The notes below the pieces were generated by a model. It did no database searches and had not been told where the DNA came from. It saw only the letters and a program-made list of their open reading frames with translations. From NCBI GenBank assembly GCA_946402705.1, contig CAMIXG010000002.1, positions 124,001 through 188,000 of the forward strand: DNA of 64,000 nucleotides, in the 5' to 3' direction. Source of the stretch: an uncultured Tissierellia bacterium (GTDB lineage: Bacteria > Bacillota > Clostridia > Tissierellales > Tissierellaceae). The number at the start of each line of letters is the position of its first letter. Within the stretch, counting starts at the first letter, position 1. Of this stretch, positions 18,248 through 26,959 are shown piece by piece. The position numbers and the translations under genes are program-made.

Positions 18248-19051
18248 ATGAAGTTACTTGCAGATTATCATACTCATACTATATATAGTAGTTATCCAAA
18301 ACCTAGTAAAAAACATGCTAGGGGTACTATTAGGGAAAATGTAGAAATGGCTGTAAAAAAAGGACTGAAAGTAATTGGCATAACAGAACATGGGCCAAGT
18401 CACTATATATATGGAGTAAATCGAAAAATGTTTCCCCAAATGAGGGCAGAAATTGATGCTCTTAATAAGGAATTTGAGGAAAATGGTATAGAAATAAAGG
18501 TCTTACTGGGCGTTGAATCAAATATAGTAGGACTTGATGGAAGTATAGATATAAGAAAAGAAGACTTAAAGTATTTAGATTATGTAATAATGGGTTATCA
18601 CTATGGAGCTATGCCAAAGGGATTGAAAGATTTTTTTGGATTGTATCTTGTACAAGGCTTAGCAAAGATTGGCTTATTTAAAAAATATGCTGAAAATATT
18701 ATGACAGAGGCTTTTGTAAAATCTATGGAGAAAAATGACTTATTTATGATTTCACATCCAGGGTCAAAGGCTCCAATAGATATAGTCAAGGTTGGAAAAA
18801 CAGCAGAAAAATATGGAGTAGCCTTGGAGATAAGCACAAAGCATAGTGAACTTTCTGTTGAGAATATAAATAAGATAAAGGATATGGATATATCTTTTAT
18901 GTTAAATAGCGATGCCCATGCTCCAGAGGGTGTTGGGGTAATAATATCTGGGCTTGAAAAGGCCTTGGCGTCAAATCTTGATATGAGTAAGGTCAAAAAT
19001 TATGGTGAAGATTCAAGTCACTTATATTTAGGAAAAGATATAATAGTTTGA
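18248..19051 (+). CDS. PHP-domain phosphoesterase
   Basis: A 267-residue protein of the PHP (polymerase and histidinol phosphatase) superfamily. Metal-binding motifs are DYHTHT near the N-terminus, GITEHGP, a glutamate in LLGVESNIV, GYHYGA, ISHPG and NSDAHAPEGVG. Related PHP genes sit between murB and rapZ in many clostridia; their substrate is unknown to me. The ATG at 18248, nine bases after AGGAG, is preferred. An ATG at 18239 would directly abut the Shine-Dalgarno and overlap murB. A histidinol-phosphatase role is possible but no his genes are nearby. Confidence 0.8.
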   Translation: MKLLADYHTHTIYSSYPKPSKKHARGTIRENVEMAVKKGLKVIGITEHGPSHYIYGVNRKMFPQMRAEIDALNKEFEENGIEIKVLLGVESNIVGLDGSIDIRKEDLKYLDYVIMGYHYGAMPKGLKDFFGLYLVQGLAKIGLFKKYAENIMTEAFVKSMEKNDLFMISHPGSKAPIDIVKVGKTAEKYGVALEISTKHSELSVENINKIKDMDISFMLNSDAHAPEGVGVIISGLEKALASNLDMSKVKNYGEDSSHLYLGKDIIV

Positions 19052-19068
19052 TATAAATATTAATTATT

Positions 19069-19100
19069 AAAGACCTGTGAGATGCAGGTCTTTAGTTTTA
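19069..19100 (+). terminator. Hairpin terminator after the PHP gene
   Basis: A 9-bp perfect stem (AAAGACCTG and its complement) with a seven-base loop and a T-rich tail (AGTTTTA). Moderate strength. Confidence 0.65.
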
Positions 19101-19132
19101 TAGTATAATAGATATAAGATAGGGGGTATATT

Positions 19133-19981
19133 ATGGAATTTATAATAATAACAGGAATGTCTGGTGCAGGTAAATCACAGGCAATTAATATACTTGAAGA
19201 TTTGAATTACTACTGCATGGACAATGTTCCACCAGCACTTCTTACAAAGTTTGCAGAGTTATTAAAAGAGTCTAAGAGGGAAAATAACAAGGTTGCAGTT
19301 GTAGTTGATATTAGGTCAGGAGATTTCTTTACTGATTTATTTAAGAGTTTATACGATTTAAAGGAAATGGGCATTCAGTATAAGGTTCTGTTTTTAGATG
19401 CCAAGGATGAAGAATTAATAAAGAGATATAAGGAGCTTAGAAGGCCTCATCCTCTAAATAAAAATGGAAATATAATAGATGGTATAAAGTTGGAAAGAGA
19501 AGCTCTTAGTGAGGTTAAATCAAGGGCTAATTATATAATAGATACCTCTAATAAAAAGATAAAGCAGTTAAAGGATGAAATATATAATTTTTTTGAAAAT
19601 GAAAATAAATCAGATAATTTTTCAGTTGTAATTAATTCTTTTGGATTTAAGCATGGAATGTTACTAGATGGTGATTTGATTTTTGATGTGAGATTTTTAC
19701 CAAATCCCTATTATATACAAGAGCTTAAACCAAAGACTGGTAGAGATAAAGATGTAAAGGATTATGTACTTAAATGGGAGCAAACGATAAAATTCATAGA
19801 CAAACTTATAGATATGTTAGAATTTTTAGTACCCTACTATATAAATGAGGGAAAATCACAACTTATAGTGGGAATTGGATGCACTGGAGGGCAACATAGG
19901 TCGATAGCCATAGCGGAAGAACTGGGCAGAATATTATCAAAAAATGGTTATAAAGTTTATGTAAACCATAGAGATAACTAG
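19133..19981 (+). CDS. rapZ: RNase adapter / nucleotide-binding protein RapZ (YvcJ)
   Basis: This 282-residue P-loop protein has Walker A GMSGAGKS at residues 8-15. The C-terminal domain carries GCTGGQHRSIAIAEELG, the nucleotide- or metabolite-binding signature of RapZ/YvcJ. In Escherichia coli RapZ controls GlcN6P synthase mRNA; in Bacillus the homologue affects competence and hydrolyses nucleotides. The role in this organism is inferred only by family. The ATG at 19133 follows AGGGGG. yvcK follows after ten bases, in the usual pairing. Confidence 0.93.
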   Translation: MEFIIITGMSGAGKSQAINILEDLNYYCMDNVPPALLTKFAELLKESKRENNKVAVVVDIRSGDFFTDLFKSLYDLKEMGIQYKVLFLDAKDEELIKRYKELRRPHPLNKNGNIIDGIKLEREALSEVKSRANYIIDTSNKKIKQLKDEIYNFFENENKSDNFSVVINSFGFKHGMLLDGDLIFDVRFLPNPYYIQELKPKTGRDKDVKDYVLKWEQTIKFIDKLIDMLEFLVPYYINEGKSQLIVGIGCTGGQHRSIAIAEELGRILSKNGYKVYVNHRDN

Positions 19982-19991
19982 GAGATATAAA

Positions 19992-21011
19992 ATGGAAAAA
20001 TATAATATAACAAAATATCCTGGTCTTAAACCTAAGATAGTTGTAATTGGTGGTGGAACAGGCCTGTCAACCTTACTAAGAGGATTAAAAAAATACACTC
20101 CAAATATAACAGCCATAGTTACAGTTGCTGATGATGGAGGGAGTTCTGGAAATCTGAGGAAGGAGCTAGGCATATTACCTCCTGGAGATATAAGGGCATG
20201 TTTGTTAGCCTTAGCCAATACAGAACCCAGTATGGAGAAACTTTTAAACTATAGATTTCAGGACGGAGTATTAAATTCTCATAATTTAGGAAATCTTCTA
20301 ATAGCTGCTATGAATGATATTTATGGAAGTTTTGAAGAGGCTATTAAGGAAATGAGTAATGTTTTAGCAGTTACTGGAAAGGTTCTTCCCATGACACTAT
20401 CAGAAGTAAACTTGTGCGCCATTTTAAAAAATGGTGATATTGTAAAAGGAGAGTCAAAGATTCCTCAAAAAGTATTAGATAGTAAGTCAAATATAGATAG
20501 GATATATATGGAACCCCAGTTACTATTTCCACTAGAAGAAGCGCTGGAGGAAATAGCTTGTGCAGATCTTATAGTACTAGGGCCAGGTAGTTTATATACA
20601 TCAATTATTCCAAACTTACTTGTAGAGAATATAGTGACTAAGATAAAGGAATCTAAAGCTAAAAAAATCTATATATCCAATATTATGACACAAAGTGGAG
20701 AAACAGATTTCTTTAAGTTATATGATCATGTAGATGCAATATTAAAACATAGTAATGAAAATTTTTTAGACTATGTGATAGGAAATTTAGAAAAGATAGA
20801 TGATGATATACTTGGAAAATATATAGAGGATGGATCTAAGTTTGTGGAAATAGGTGAAAGTGATTTAGAAAAACTAGAAGAAAAAAATATAGCGTTTATA
20901 GGTCAAGAACTAGTTAGTATTGAAAATGGATATGTACGACATAATACAAAAAAATTGAGCCAAATTCTAATTAGTATAGCAGGTTCAACAATGGATGTAA
21001 AAAAAATATAA
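19992..21011 (+). CDS. yvcK: Gluconeogenesis/cell-shape factor YvcK
   Basis: A 339-residue member of the CofD-like YvcK family, which binds UDP-sugars and is needed for growth and cell-shape control on gluconeogenic carbon sources. The signature VVIGGGTGLSTLLRGLK (residues 15-31) is followed by VADDGGSSG, GILPPGDIRACL and NLGNLLIAAM. LGPGSLYTSIIPNLLV appears later. All are the expected blocks, and the length is normal for the form without a long N-terminal extension. It follows rapZ, but the usual third gene whiA is not present: a terminator and an opposite-strand gene come instead. Confidence 0.94.
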   Translation: MEKYNITKYPGLKPKIVVIGGGTGLSTLLRGLKKYTPNITAIVTVADDGGSSGNLRKELGILPPGDIRACLLALANTEPSMEKLLNYRFQDGVLNSHNLGNLLIAAMNDIYGSFEEAIKEMSNVLAVTGKVLPMTLSEVNLCAILKNGDIVKGESKIPQKVLDSKSNIDRIYMEPQLLFPLEEALEEIACADLIVLGPGSLYTSIIPNLLVENIVTKIKESKAKKIYISNIMTQSGETDFFKLYDHVDAILKHSNENFLDYVIGNLEKIDDDILGKYIEDGSKFVEIGESDLEKLEEKNIAFIGQELVSIENGYVRHNTKKLSQILISIAGSTMDVKKI

Positions 21012-21047
21012 ATAAGAATATACCTTAGGTATATTCTTATTTATATT
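21005..21047. terminator. Bidirectional terminator between yvcK and the deoxyribosyltransferase gene
   Basis: A perfect 20-bp AT-rich stem (21005-21024 with 21028-21047, loop TTA) sits between convergent genes. It has A runs on one side and T-rich sequence on the other, so it can act on both transcripts. Confidence 0.85.
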
Positions 21048-21059
21048 AGAAGTTTTGAA

Positions 21060-21569
21060 TTATAGCTTGGCCTTAAAATCATTAACGAGTTTGACGATTT
21101 CATCTTTGTAAGAATCATCACCAGGATAACCAGCTACTAGATAACCATGTTCTTTGATTTTACCAATAATCATTTGATTTCTATACAAATGATTTTCACC
21201 TGTTCCGTGCCATCTCATATCAGTTATTATACCAATTATAAGTCTTGGCTTTTTATCTACTATATTATATTCTTCTTCCATCTCTTTTATTAAACCAAAA
21301 CCCATGACTTCACCTGAAACACCATCATCAATAGTTAAGCCATCCAGGGTAGCAAATAAAATATTTGCCTCCTTAAGTTCCTTAGTATCTGCTTGTGAAA
21401 TCTTTATATCTGTAATAGTATCATCATTGTCTTTTTTATTATTTATTCCATCATTTCTTTGAGGTACATACATATCTATACCAGTTTTATCTTCTATGAA
21501 ACTTGCAACAGATTCTGTCCATCTAAACATACCATCATTAAAAAAATGTGATGCAAAATAACCTTTCAT
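21060..21569 (-). CDS. Nucleoside 2-deoxyribosyltransferase family protein
   Basis: A 169-residue protein of the nucleoside 2-deoxyribosyltransferase superfamily. The N-terminus KGYFASHFFNDGMF matches the substrate loop (consensus Y-x-A-x-x-F). The central ILFATLDGLTIDDGVSGEVMGFG carries the D-x-x-x-DDG-x-x-x-E motif with the probable nucleophilic glutamate. These enzymes move or hydrolyse deoxyribosyl groups on nucleosides or nucleotides. The acceptor is not predictable. It is transcribed alone on the minus strand; the ATG follows AGAGGTG. It is one of only two minus-strand genes in the window. Confidence 0.82.
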   Translation of the reverse strand: MKGYFASHFFNDGMFRWTESVASFIEDKTGIDMYVPQRNDGINNKKDNDDTITDIKISQADTKELKEANILFATLDGLTIDDGVSGEVMGFGLIKEMEEEYNIVDKKPRLIIGIITDMRWHGTGENHLYRNQMIIGKIKEHGYLVAGYPGDDSYKDEIVKLVNDFKAKL

Positions 21570-21651
21570 TTAATCACCTCTAAGTAATATTATCTTATAA
21601 ATATGGAAAAGTAAAATAATAGAATATATAATAAAAGTAGGTGAGAATAAA

Positions 21652-22299
21652 GTGAAAAGTAAAATAATTTGCATGGTATATTCTATAATAATAGGTATAA
21701 TGGTATTAAGTATATCTATTATATTTGTAACTAAGGATATTAAAAGATTTGAAAACAAGTATTATAGGTATAATATAAGCAAGCGGACTGAAATTTCAAA
21801 ATATGAGTCTATAAAAATAGTAAATCAGACCATAGACTATGTCTTATATGATGATTATGGAAACATAATAAGTAATTATTATTCTATGGAAGAGCTGATT
21901 CACTTGAAAGATGTTCAGCAAATATTTTGGATTATAAGGTTTGTTGAAAAAATTAGCATGTTTTTATTTATACTTATTAGCATAATTATTTATAGGTTGA
22001 AAGATAAAGATAAGATAAGAAAGATAAAAAAATATATTTTAGTTATTACCACAGTATCTATAGCTAGTTTTGTTTTACTAGCCATAAATTTTAGAAATAA
22101 TTTTTACATATTTCATAATATTATATTTAGCAATGAGTTTTGGTTATTAGATATAAATAGGAGTTTATTGGTGGCTCTTATGCCAGAGACACTATTTTAC
22201 CATCTATTTTTAAAAATAATAACTATTTATACTTTAATATTGATTATATTTAAAATTATTTTATCTTTTATAGATAAATTGTGTGAAATAAGGGTATAA
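21652..22299 (+). CDS. TIGR01906/DUF1461 family integral membrane protein
   Basis: A 215-residue membrane protein of unknown function. It has four predicted helices: near residues 5-27, about 97-115, about 125-145 and about 185-205. The loop after the first helix has LIHLKDVQQIF, and the stretch before the last helix reads HNIIFSNEFWLLDINRSLL. Both match my memory of the DUF1461 family's H-x-x-DV and F-SN-x-x-WLL-D signatures. Start is a GTG at 21652 preceded by AGGTGAG. No partner is evident and no function should be assumed. Confidence 0.75.
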   Translation: MKSKIICMVYSIIIGIMVLSISIIFVTKDIKRFENKYYRYNISKRTEISKYESIKIVNQTIDYVLYDDYGNIISNYYSMEELIHLKDVQQIFWIIRFVEKISMFLFILISIIIYRLKDKDKIRKIKKYILVITTVSIASFVLLAINFRNNFYIFHNIIFSNEFWLLDINRSLLVALMPETLFYHLFLKIITIYTLILIIFKIILSFIDKLCEIRV

Positions 22300-22334
22300 A
22301 TTGTATGAGTAATTAAAAGATTAGGAGTGATATT

Positions 22335-23021
22335 ATGACAACAAATATTAATGAAAGAAAAGAAATGTTTTTAGAGTCTTATGAATCAAGATTTGCTTGT
22401 AAAAAATTTGACACTACTAGAGAAGTAGCAAGAGAAGACATGGAATTTATATTAGATTCTGCAAAGTTAACACCAAGTTCTTTTGGACTTGAACCTTGGA
22501 AATTTATAGCTGTAAACAACAAGGATCTTAAAAATAGAATTTTTGATACAGCTCCAAGATTAGCTGAAGCAATGAAAACAGCAGATAAGGTTATTATTGT
22601 ATTGGCTAAAAATAGTAGTGAACTAAGATATAGTTCAGGCTATGTAAATTACATGTTAAAAGATGTTAAAGAATTCTCTGATAGTCAAATAAAAGCTATT
22701 AAAGAAGGATATAGAAAATTCCAAGAGAGAGAAAGTAGTTCAGTATATGATACTATGTCCATATACCACTGGTCTTGGAGACAATCATACCTTCCATTAT
22801 CTGCAATGATAATTGCAGCTAGTCAAATAGGAATAGCTACTTGTCCTATAGAAGAATATGGTGAAAAACAATTAGAAAGAATGTTGGAAGATGAAGGTAT
22901 CTTAAATAGAAATGAATACAGTGTATCAGCATTATTGGCAGTAGGATATGCAGATCCAGCAATTATAAAAGAAGGTAAAGAAAGAAAATTCAGACCAGAT
23001 GTAGTGGAATGGATTGACTAA
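22335..23021 (+). CDS. Nitroreductase-family NAD(P)H oxidoreductase (FMN)
   Basis: A 228-residue FMN-dependent oxidoreductase related to NfsB/YodC. The FMN-binding N-terminal block ESRFACKKFD (around 16-25) and SAKLTPSSFGLEPWKFIAV are followed by SYLPLSAMIIAASQIGIATCPIEEY and a final GYADPA-x-I, all family features. Such enzymes transfer electrons from NAD(P)H to nitro compounds, quinones or flavins. The natural substrate is unknown. ATG with AGGAGTG upstream. Confidence 0.9.
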   Translation: MTTNINERKEMFLESYESRFACKKFDTTREVAREDMEFILDSAKLTPSSFGLEPWKFIAVNNKDLKNRIFDTAPRLAEAMKTADKVIIVLAKNSSELRYSSGYVNYMLKDVKEFSDSQIKAIKEGYRKFQERESSSVYDTMSIYHWSWRQSYLPLSAMIIAASQIGIATCPIEEYGEKQLERMLEDEGILNRNEYSVSALLAVGYADPAIIKEGKERKFRPDVVEWID

Positions 23022-23039
23022 TAAAATAGACTGAAAATA

Positions 23040-23086
23040 AAGGCCTTTGAGCTTAGCTTAGACTAAAGACAGGGCCTTCGTTTTTT
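23040..23086 (+). terminator. Terminator after nitroreductase gene
   Basis: AAGGCC at 23040-23045 pairs with GGCCTT at 23073-23078, enclosing a possible inner hairpin, and a T run follows. The long loop makes the call moderate. Confidence 0.6.
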
Positions 23087-23113
23087 ATAAGGCAAAAGGG
23101 GTGAATAAATACT

Positions 23114-23551
23114 TTGTATTTAAACATTATGTATATATGGATAATTATTCTAATCATATCATTGGTAGTTGAGCTACTGACTCTATCCCTAGTATCATTA
23201 TGGTTTATTGTTGGAGCTGTGGCTGGGCTTATCTTAAATTTACTTGATTTTTCGGTTACAAGTCAGATAATGGCTTTTGTAGTTGGATCAGTATTTACTT
23301 TTATAGTTATAAGGCCTAAGCTTGTAAAATTTGTAAAAACTCCAAAAGAAGCTACAAATAGTGATAAACTAATAGGGGAATTAGGAGAGGTTACAAAGAT
23401 TATAACCCAGCTGGAAAATGGGGAAGTAAAAGTTAGAGGACAGGTTTGGACTGCAAAGTCTGAAGAGAGTGAAGACCTTTTACCTAAAGATTTAGTAGTA
23501 GTAGATAGGATAGAGGGTGCAAAGTTAGTAGTGAGAAAGAGGAGGGATTAA
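23114..23551 (+). CDS. NfeD-family membrane protein
   Basis: A 145-residue short NfeD-type protein with two to three hydrophobic helices (residues about 5-75) and a C-terminal OB-fold (about 85-145, GELGEVTKIITQLENGEVKVRGQVW). It usually partners SPFH/flotillin proteins encoded next to it, and the SPFH gene follows after a single base here. The pair probably forms a membrane microdomain or protein quality-control complex. The start is a TTG at 23114, about 11 bases after GGGGTG; an in-frame ATG at 23129 is the alternative. Confidence 0.85.
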   Translation: MYLNIMYIWIIILIISLVVELLTLSLVSLWFIVGAVAGLILNLLDFSVTSQIMAFVVGSVFTFIVIRPKLVKFVKTPKEATNSDKLIGELGEVTKIITQLENGEVKVRGQVWTAKSEESEDLLPKDLVVVDRIEGAKLVVRKRRD

Positions 23552-23552
23552 G

Positions 23553-24440
23553 ATGGGACTAATATTTACTATAATAATATTTTTAATACTTATAGTGGGA
23601 ATATTATTAAATGTTAGAGTTGTACCACAAGCTTCGGCTTATGTAATAGAAAGACTGGGAGCCTATAAAGAAACTTGGGAAGTTGGACTTCATGTAAAGG
23701 TACCTTTTATAGAAAATGTAGCATGTAGAATTAGTTTAAAAGAGCAAGTTGTAGATTTTCCACCACAACCTGTAATAACGAAAGATAATGTTACAATGCA
23801 GATAGACACTGTAGTTTACTATAGCATAACAGATGCAAAACTATATACTTACGGGGTTAACAACCCACTAATGGCAATAGAAAATTTAACAGCGACAACT
23901 CTTAGAAATATAATAGGGGATTTAGAACTAGATGAAACTTTAACATCAAGAGATGTTATAAATACTAGACTTCGTGCAGAGTTAGATGAAGCTACAGATC
24001 CTTGGGGTATAAGAGTTGGTAGGGTAGAACTTAAAAATATAATACCACCAAAAGAAATACAAGATGCCATGGAAAAACAAATGAAGGCAGAAAGAGAGAG
24101 AAGGGAAAAAATTCTTCAAGCAGAAGGAGAAAAAACTTCAGCAGTTTTAATAGCTGAAGGTAATAAAGAGTCTTCTATCTTGAATGCAGAAGCGAAAAAA
24201 GAAGCTGCAATAAGAGAAGCAGAAGGGGAAGCTCAAGCTATCCTTACAATACAAAATGCTACAGCCGAAGGTCTTAGAATGTTAAGAGATGCAGGTGTAG
24301 ATGATAGGGTTGTTGCACTTAAGTCATTAGAGGCTCTTGAAAAAGTAGCAAATGGCCAAGCGACTAAGATAATAATACCAAGTGAAATACAGAATTTAGC
24401 AGGACTAGTGACTTCATTAAAAGAAATATCTAAGGATTAA
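23553..24440 (+). CDS. SPFH/Band 7 (stomatin-like) membrane protein
   Basis: A 295-residue protein: an N-terminal membrane anchor (2-23) and an SPFH domain (VPQASAYVIERLGAYKETWEVGLHVKVPF, and so on). A coiled-coil rich in AE and K residues follows (about 175-235), and the C-terminus reads KIIIPSEIQNLAG. It resembles QmcA/stomatin proteins that oligomerise in the membrane. NfeD upstream supports a shared complex. The ATG follows GAGGAGGG. A terminator lies directly downstream. Confidence 0.92.
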   Translation: MGLIFTIIIFLILIVGILLNVRVVPQASAYVIERLGAYKETWEVGLHVKVPFIENVACRISLKEQVVDFPPQPVITKDNVTMQIDTVVYYSITDAKLYTYGVNNPLMAIENLTATTLRNIIGDLELDETLTSRDVINTRLRAELDEATDPWGIRVGRVELKNIIPPKEIQDAMEKQMKAERERREKILQAEGEKTSAVLIAEGNKESSILNAEAKKEAAIREAEGEAQAILTIQNATAEGLRMLRDAGVDDRVVALKSLEALEKVANGQATKIIIPSEIQNLAGLVTSLKEISKD

Positions 24441-24441
24441 A

Positions 24442-24475
24442 AAAACCGACTGATTTCAGTCGGTTTTTATTTTGC
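24442..24475. terminator. Bidirectional terminator between SPFH and alcohol dehydrogenase genes
   Basis: A perfect inverted repeat around ACCGACTGA/TCAGTCGGT flanked by A and T runs lies between convergent genes. It can stop transcripts from both sides. Confidence 0.88.
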
Positions 24476-24536
24476 TTAAATACAAACTTATATTTGGAAG
24501 CAAATGATATTTGTTTCCTAAGAGGCTCATTAAAAC

Positions 24537-25697
24537 TTAAAAATCTACTTTAGTTCCATAGTAAGCATGTTTAAATAATTCTTTTACTATTTCAGGGCTT
24601 GATTCCCTAGGATTAGTTAAAGTACATGGATCCTTGTAGGCATTTTCACTCATTCTATCTAAAACTTCCTCAAACTTATTTTCATCATTTAAGGGAGAAT
24701 CTTCTAGGGCATTAAAGCTAGAAACTATGTCTAATTTTTCATTTAGGTCTGCTATGGCAGTGGAATAATTTTCAAAACCCATAATGTGCTCTATTAATTG
24801 TATTTTATCAGTAGACTTTCTATTAAAATCAACTATATAGGGCAATAAAATAGCATTTGCAAGGCCATGAGTTACATGAAATTCTCCACCAATTTTGTGA
24901 GCTAATGAGTGTATAAGACCAAGTGATGCAGAAGTAAATGCCATTCCTGCTATAGTTGAAGCATTGTGCATTTTTTCACGAGCTTCCATATTATTAGGTT
25001 CCTTGTAGGCTATTGGAAGATATTTAAATACTATTTCAATGGCCTGTATGGCAAGTGCATCTGTAAGGTCAGAAGCAGCTGTAGATACAAGTGCTTCAGT
25101 AGCGTGAGCAAGTACATCCATACCAGTATGAGCTGTAATATGCTTAGGCATCTTAGATGGTATTATAGGATCAATGATAGCTACATCAGGCACAATATAT
25201 TTCGATACTAAAGGATATTTAATATGATTTTCTGTATCAGTTATGACAGAAAAAGCTGTAACTTCTGATGCAGTACCACTAGTTGATGGTATACAGCATA
25301 ATTTTGCCTTATTTCTAAGAGCTGGTGTAGAATTTGGCTCAATGATATCTTCAAAAGTAAGTTCTGGATGTTCGTAGAAAATCCACATAGCTTTGGCAGC
25401 ATCTATAGCAGAACCACCACCTAGAGCTATAATCCAATCAGGATTAAAATCAAGCATAATGTCTCTACCCTTTAAACAAGTTTCAACAGATGGATTAGCT
25501 TCAACACCATCGAATATAAGAGTAGTAAAACCTGAATTTTTCAAGATATTATCGACATCATCTAAAAATCCATTTTTCTTCATAGAACTACCACCAGTTA
25601 CAATAATAGCTTTTTTTCCCTCAAGTGTAGATAATTGAGATAGTGAATTTTCACCCATAATTATATCACCAGGGATTTGAAATCTAGAAATTGACAT
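24537..25697 (-). CDS. Iron-containing alcohol dehydrogenase
   Basis: A 386-residue group III (Fe-dependent) dehydrogenase. The NAD-binding part has GGGSAIDAAKA (around 95-105) and SGTASEVTAFSVITD. The metal-binding D, H, H, H set lies in TGMDVLAHATEALVS and LIHSLAHKIGGEFHVTHGLANAILLP. It reduces short aldehydes to alcohols or the reverse with NAD(P)H; the exact substrate (ethanol, butanol, 1,3-propanediol or other) is unclear. It is a single-gene minus-strand unit with a near-consensus promoter and an AGGAGG site. Confidence 0.93.
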   Translation of the reverse strand: MSISRFQIPGDIIMGENSLSQLSTLEGKKAIIVTGGSSMKKNGFLDDVDNILKNSGFTTLIFDGVEANPSVETCLKGRDIMLDFNPDWIIALGGGSAIDAAKAMWIFYEHPELTFEDIIEPNSTPALRNKAKLCCIPSTSGTASEVTAFSVITDTENHIKYPLVSKYIVPDVAIIDPIIPSKMPKHITAHTGMDVLAHATEALVSTAASDLTDALAIQAIEIVFKYLPIAYKEPNNMEAREKMHNASTIAGMAFTSASLGLIHSLAHKIGGEFHVTHGLANAILLPYIVDFNRKSTDKIQLIEHIMGFENYSTAIADLNEKLDIVSSFNALEDSPLNDENKFEEVLDRMSENAYKDPCTLTNPRESSPEIVKELFKHAYYGTKVDF

Positions 25698-25737
25698 AAT
25701 AAAACCTCCTGTAGTTATTTATTTTTTTGATAAGCTA

Positions 25738-25766
25738 ATTATAGAATTTTATACCATACTAGTCAA
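25738..25766 (-). promoter_or_regulatory. Sigma-A promoter of the alcohol dehydrogenase gene
   Basis: On the minus strand, TTGACT (25766-25761), a 17-base spacer and a perfect TATAAT (25743-25738) give a near-consensus promoter about 40 bases upstream of the start codon. Confidence 0.85.
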
Positions 25767-25842
25767 GTAGGATATAAAAATTTTAAATAAAGTTAAAATA
25801 TTGTATAATGGTATTAATATAAAATGAGAGAGTGAAGTTGAT

Positions 25843-26958
25843 ATGTTTAGATATTTAACAGCAGGAGAATCACATGGTGAAAAATTAGTTGGAATAATAG
25901 AGGGGCTTCCAGCAAATTTAGAAATAAATTTAGAAAAAATAAATCATCAATTAAGAAAAAGACAAGAGGGTTATGGTCGCTCTAATAGAATGAAGCTTGA
26001 GTCAGATAAAATAAATATTATATCTGGGATTAGCGATAATAAAACAACAGGAAATCCCCTAAGTTTTTTTATTGAAAACAAGGGAAGAAATATAGTTTTA
26101 GATAAGGTTTTAAAGCCTAGACCAGGACATGCAGATTTGGTTGGTTATTTAAAATATAATCAAGAAGGGAGTAGAAATATACTTGAAAGAGCTTCAGCTA
26201 GGGAAACTGCAACAAGAGTAGCTGTTGGAGCTATTTGTAGAGAGTTTCTAAGTACTTTTAAGATAGAAATATATAGTCATGTAACTAGAATAGGTCAAGT
26301 GGAAACAAGTCTTAATTATTATAATAATTTAAAACTGGAAAGCCTAAAACTAGAACAGGAACTAAATGTTATTTCAGAAAGTGACAGGGAAAAAATGATA
26401 GGAGAAATAGAGAGGGCGAAAATCACAGGAGATTCTATAGGTGGAGAGATTGAAATAATAATTTGTGGAGCTCCAATAGGACTGGGGAGTTACACAAATT
26501 GGGATAGAAAATTAGATGGAAAATTAGCCTTTGCTCTTATGAGTATTCAGGGAATAAAGTCTGTTTCTATTGGAAGCTTGAAAGATGAAAAAAACTATGA
26601 GGGTAGTCATTTTCATGATGAAATAGAATATGATGAATTTTATAGACATACTACAAACAATGCAGGTGGTATAGAAGGCGGAATGTCAAATGGAGAGGAT
26701 ATAGTTATAAGAGTGAATATGAAACCAATTCCAACCTTAAAAAAAGGGCTTAAAACTGTTGATGTGGTAACTAAACAAGAAGATATGACAAATTACGAAA
26801 GGTCTGATGTATGCGCAGTATCAGCAGCTTCAGTAGTATGTGAAAATGTTGTGGCAATAACTATAATGGAAGAATTTTTAAAGGTTTTTGGAGGAGATTT
26901 TTTAGAGGAAATAAAAAGTAACTATGAAAATTACAAGAAGTATTTAGGAGATAAGTGA
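25843..26958 (+). CDS. aroC: Chorismate synthase
   Basis: It eliminates phosphate from 5-enolpyruvylshikimate 3-phosphate to form chorismate, using reduced FMN. The 371-residue protein starts MFRYLTAGESHG. It has the family blocks RRQEGYGRSNRM-like (RKRQEGYGRS), RPGHAD, ASARETATRVAVGAI and GGIEGGMSNG. The length is normal. aroA starts one base after its stop codon. No other shikimate genes are present in the window. Confidence 0.96.
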   Translation: MFRYLTAGESHGEKLVGIIEGLPANLEINLEKINHQLRKRQEGYGRSNRMKLESDKINIISGISDNKTTGNPLSFFIENKGRNIVLDKVLKPRPGHADLVGYLKYNQEGSRNILERASARETATRVAVGAICREFLSTFKIEIYSHVTRIGQVETSLNYYNNLKLESLKLEQELNVISESDREKMIGEIERAKITGDSIGGEIEIIICGAPIGLGSYTNWDRKLDGKLAFALMSIQGIKSVSIGSLKDEKNYEGSHFHDEIEYDEFYRHTTNNAGGIEGGMSNGEDIVIRVNMKPIPTLKKGLKTVDVVTKQEDMTNYERSDVCAVSAASVVCENVVAITIMEEFLKVFGGDFLEEIKSNYENYKKYLGDK

Positions 26959-26959
26959 T

